Assembly (NCBI GenBank): GCA_020440935.1
Contig: JAGRNC010000108.1
Location: 1 to 7,858 of the forward strand
Direction of reading: 5' to 3'
Source: Leptospiraceae bacterium
GTDB taxonomy: Bacteria; Spirochaetota; Leptospiria; Leptospirales; Leptonemataceae
Length of the DNA: 7,858 nt
Shown here: in pieces, positions 6,027 to 7,858 of the stretch
Position numbering within the stretch: the first letter of the stretch is position 1
Layout of the letters: every line of letters starts with the position of its first letter
Notes under the pieces: generated by a model
Database searches by the model: none
What the model saw: the letters and a program-made list of their open reading frames with translations, nothing else
Told to the model about the DNA's origin: nothing
Translations under genes and position numbers: made by a program

Positions 6027-6368
6027 CTAATCCGCAAATTCCACTTTCATCATTTCGCGAATGAAATCCCTGATCTTCAACATATCCATGGGCAATGTAA
6101 GCGTCTGGCATCGGGCGCACCGACCCTTGAATGGCTCGTGCTGGTAGCGCAAATAGAGCATCCTGGGCGGAATCCCCGGGATGACACTGAGCTTTTCTTC
6201 CAGCACGCAACCATCAATGTCCGGTCCTGCAATGATCAGGCAGTACTCCGGCCCAATGGGCTCATGGGATGTGGCGGTATCGAAACGGAGTCCGTCTTCT
6301 TTCAGGACTCCTTCCACCACGCTTCTGAGCCCATCATCGTCGGTCAAAAGAAGAATGTAGGAATGCAT
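6027..6368 (-). CDS. Small stand-alone receiver-like protein lacking the phosphoacceptor
   Basis: The 113-residue product resembles a CheY-type receiver in outline. A first strand ends in an acidic cluster (YILLLTDDDG, Asp10-12), a central strand LIIAGPDIDG sits where receivers have the phosphoacceptor Asp and an MDG turn, a hydrophobic strand RMLYLRY follows, and LPMDMLKIRDFI sits where receivers have KPF. The phosphoacceptor position is Ala47 and the expected Lys is Leu92, so ordinary phosphorylation is unlikely. A CxxC pair (Cys84, Cys87) lies between the fourth strand and the KPF-like site and could bind metal or be redox active. The start is supported by a strong ribosome-binding site, AGGTGGAG (6371-6378). 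The gene begins 16 bases after the hydrolase stop, so the two are almost certainly cotranscribed. There is no output domain. The receiver assignment is by pattern and could be wrong; the reading frame itself is convincing. Confidence 0.7.
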   Translation of the reverse strand: MHSYILLLTDDDGLRSVVEGVLKEDGLRFDTATSHEPIGPEYCLIIAGPDIDGCVLEEKLSVIPGIPPRMLYLRYQHEPFKGRCARCQTLTLPMDMLKIRDFIREMMKVEFAD

Positions 6369-6384
6369 CGCTCCACCTGCCGAT

Positions 6385-7416
6385 TCAATGTTCGGCTTTC
6401 TGATTCTGAAAATCTTGAACGAATTGCAGGATCTCCTTAAGGATTCGCTCCTTATCGGTACGAACGTACTCGCTCATCAGAACGTGCGACCCATCTTCTA
6501 TGGCCACGGCACGATTCAATGGATTGGGGCCATCTTTACCACCGAATTGATGGAAAGCCTCAAGCATTGCATCTACGTCCGCAGTGGGATCCTGCTCTTC
6601 CTCGTTCTTGTAATAGTAAAACAGCAAGGTGGGGCAACGGATAGCTCTAAAAGTGGCGGGCCTGGCAACATATTCTTTGAGGTTATATAGAGGAACCAGT
6701 GCAGACATATACTGCACTGTGTACCAATAATTCTCGTAACCATCGACGGAACGCGGATTTTTCGGATCTCTGGAGGAATCTCGGATTTCACCGCCGTTGA
6801 CAAGCTCGGCGAGGGCCAGTCCGCCCGGGACTCCCAGTACGTTTCCTGTCTTATCTCTAAAGTCGTAGAAAGGCGAGGCCAGAATCAATGCATCCACATC
6901 TTCGGGATAATGGGCCGCCAGGTAGGTAGCGATTAGTCCACCCATGCTGGTTCCCACAACGATGACCTGATCTCCTAACTTCTGCGTTTCCTTCAGAGCA
7001 TCGATGGAATAATTCAGGTAATCGGACATAACCACGCTGGCATGATCTTCTTTGTTGGTGCCGTGTCCCGGTAACCGAAGATAAAACGTGTTTGCTTTAA
7101 GTGTGGCGGCCACTTGATCCATGACCATCTCACCTTCGGCGCGCGATGCTCCAAATCCATGAACGTATAGAAAAGCTATAGGCGTCTTTTCCCCGTACCG
7201 TATGAGCTTCTCCTCATTGCCTTGCCGGGCATTTTTTTGCGCCGATTCCTGAAGCCTGTCCTGCAGGTATGTGTCAAAGGAGGCTTTTTCTGCCTCCGTC
7301 AGAGAGCTTTGGTATTCATATCGTTGCGAGGGCAACAATGCATACCCGAGAATTGCGAGCGCAAGAAGGGCTGCGTAAAGCTTCCAATTGCGGTACAGTG
7401 GTCTTTCTTTTTGCAT
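6385..7416 (-). CDS. Membrane-anchored alpha/beta hydrolase (serine esterase or lipase-like)
   Basis: The 343-residue product has a basic N-terminus, a single hydrophobic helix at about 12-28 that should anchor it or act as an uncleaved signal, and an alpha/beta-hydrolase fold from about residue 78. Motifs are in the usual order: oxyanion-hole HGFGAS (86-91), RLPGHG (114-119), nucleophile elbow GTSMGG with Ser157, a candidate acid at Asp276 or Asp280, and the catalytic His311 in DGSHVL. The overall pattern resembles monoacylglycerol lipase or carboxylesterase relatives of the Hydrolase_4 type; the substrate is unknown. An in-frame start at 7488 would add 24 residues but has no ribosome-binding site and would extend into the start region of the divergent gene. 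The ATG at 7416 follows a purine-rich GGAAAAGAGAC and directly precedes the basic and hydrophobic signal. It is the first gene of the minus-strand cluster. Its link to the deaminase and kinase is by position only. Confidence 0.88.
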   Translation of the reverse strand: MQKERPLYRNWKLYAALLALAILGYALLPSQRYEYQSSLTEAEKASFDTYLQDRLQESAQKNARQGNEEKLIRYGEKTPIAFLYVHGFGASRAEGEMVMDQVAATLKANTFYLRLPGHGTNKEDHASVVMSDYLNYSIDALKETQKLGDQVIVVGTSMGGLIATYLAAHYPEDVDALILASPFYDFRDKTGNVLGVPGGLALAELVNGGEIRDSSRDPKNPRSVDGYENYWYTVQYMSALVPLYNLKEYVARPATFRAIRCPTLLFYYYKNEEEQDPTADVDAMLEAFHQFGGKDGPNPLNRAVAIEDGSHVLMSEYVRTDKERILKEILQFVQDFQNQKAEH

Positions 7417-7498
7417 GTCTCTTTTCCGATAATGTCTATATCCGGTCGAACCTACGACAGCCAGACCAAAGGAAAAGTGTTTTTCCACCGGGAGAAAT
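7417..7498. promoter_or_regulatory. Divergent promoter region between the hydrolase and GH31 genes
   Basis: These 82 bases separate two genes read in opposite directions, so both promoters should lie here or extend slightly into the genes. AT-rich stretches around 7428-7442 contain -10-like hexamers on both strands (for example GATAAT at 7428-7433 on the plus strand). I could not pair any of them with a good -35 at normal spacing, so no specific promoter is called. Confidence 0.4.
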
Positions 7499-7858
7499 AT
7501 GCCTTCAGCAGAAGATAGAATTCACCATAGCGTATTGGCCCAATCGGCCCCCAATGCCTTTCGTTTGTGCATCTTTCCGGAGCCAGTAGACGAGAATCCG
7601 GAAGAGCCAGATCTGGACCTTAAGAATTATCAGGCAATACCGGTCCATCGAGATGCAGAGGGCAAGGTAATCGCGAAAAAGAAAGGCCTCCGATTTGCCT
7701 ACGATCCGCCCACCGGCATTTTTCGCCTGGATGGGGATTCCACCGAAATCCTGTCGGGGCAGGCGCGAACCGTCACCTACCCTCTGGAAAGACTGAAGAT
7801 TTCCTTGAACCCGGATGACATGGTGTATGGCCTCGGAGCCGCCAGCGGACAACCGCAC
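7499..7858 (+). CDS. Glycoside hydrolase family 31 (alpha-glucosidase-like), N-terminal part, runs off the window
   Basis: An open frame of 120 codons begins at the ATG at 7499 and is still open at the window edge. The start has GGGAG (7490-7494) four bases upstream, and a stop lies in frame about 70 bases before it. The translated region has the features of the GH31 N-terminal beta-sandwich domain. These are FRLCIFPEP early on, a central strand with LRFAYDPPTGIFRLDG, and the hallmark VYGLG turn near residue 109-113 that introduces the substrate-facing loop. Family members hydrolyse alpha-glucosides, alpha-xylosides or related sugars by a retaining mechanism; the catalytic domain lies outside the window, so substrate and activity cannot be judged. 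In many members the residue after YGLG is Glu, while here it is Ala. No signal peptide is seen, so a cytoplasmic location is likely. The gene is divergent from the hydrolase cluster and may be independently regulated. Confidence 0.8.
   Translation, partial: MPSAEDRIHHSVLAQSAPNAFRLCIFPEPVDENPEEPDLDLKNYQAIPVHRDAEGKVIAKKKGLRFAYDPPTGIFRLDGDSTEILSGQARTVTYPLERLKISLNPDDMVYGLGAASGQPH

Noticed and set aside
5947..6210. Open frame of 87 codons on the minus strand with a hydrophobic C-terminus
   Set aside because: It overlaps the receiver-like gene in another frame. Only the tail is unique, and there is no ribosome-binding site or family resemblance.
7505..7858. Open frame of 117 codons on the minus strand at the right edge
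   Set aside because: It lies entirely opposite the GH31 coding region, has no recognisable motif, and the plus-strand frame has both a start signal and clear family features.

Overview
This window appears to be chromosomal DNA from a Gram-negative-type bacterium of moderate GC content. The exported lipoproteins with relaxed lipoboxes, the cysteine-bearing N-terminus followed by a YWTD-type propeller, and the mix of short independent transcription units would fit a spirochaete of the Leptospirales (Leptonema- or Turneriella-like). That placement is inference only, because no rRNA or other decisive marker is present. I see no mobile element, CRISPR array, tRNA or rRNA.

Left part (1-2514). A 20-codon C-terminal remnant (1-65) ends in the same CRDVD motif as the next gene, so two tandem paralogues of an exported YWTD-type beta-propeller protein lie here. 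The complete copy is 164-1099. A convergent, stand-alone DAHP synthase (1164-2225, minus) follows. It opens the shikimate pathway and resembles the tyrosine-sensitive AroF class. Its start faces a divergent, unrecognised lipoprotein gene (2515-3432, plus) across a 289-base intergenic region.

Middle and right part (3433-7498). Two separate intrinsic-terminator-like hairpins isolate the plus-strand lipoprotein gene from a minus-strand cluster. Read in its own direction, that cluster is: membrane-anchored alpha/beta hydrolase (6385-7416), small degenerate receiver-like protein (6027-6368), yeast-type cytosine deaminase (5456-5899), and a periplasmic NMT1/THI5-like binding domain fused through one membrane helix to a histidine kinase (3724-5466). 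The deaminase and kinase genes overlap by about 11 bases. The cluster ends in a strong terminator at 3552-3576 after a 3' leader rich in stem-loops.

The most interesting reading is that the last three genes form a small sensing and salvage module. A periplasmic domain from a family that often binds pyrimidine-like ligands would signal across the membrane, a cytoplasmic enzyme would deaminate a pyrimidine, and a receiver-like protein lacking the phosphoacceptor might modulate the kinase. No output response regulator is visible. This is a hypothesis from domain content and gene order.

Right edge (7499-7858). A divergent gene begins that encodes the N-terminal domain of a glycoside hydrolase family 31 (alpha-glucosidase-like) enzyme. 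It runs off the window.
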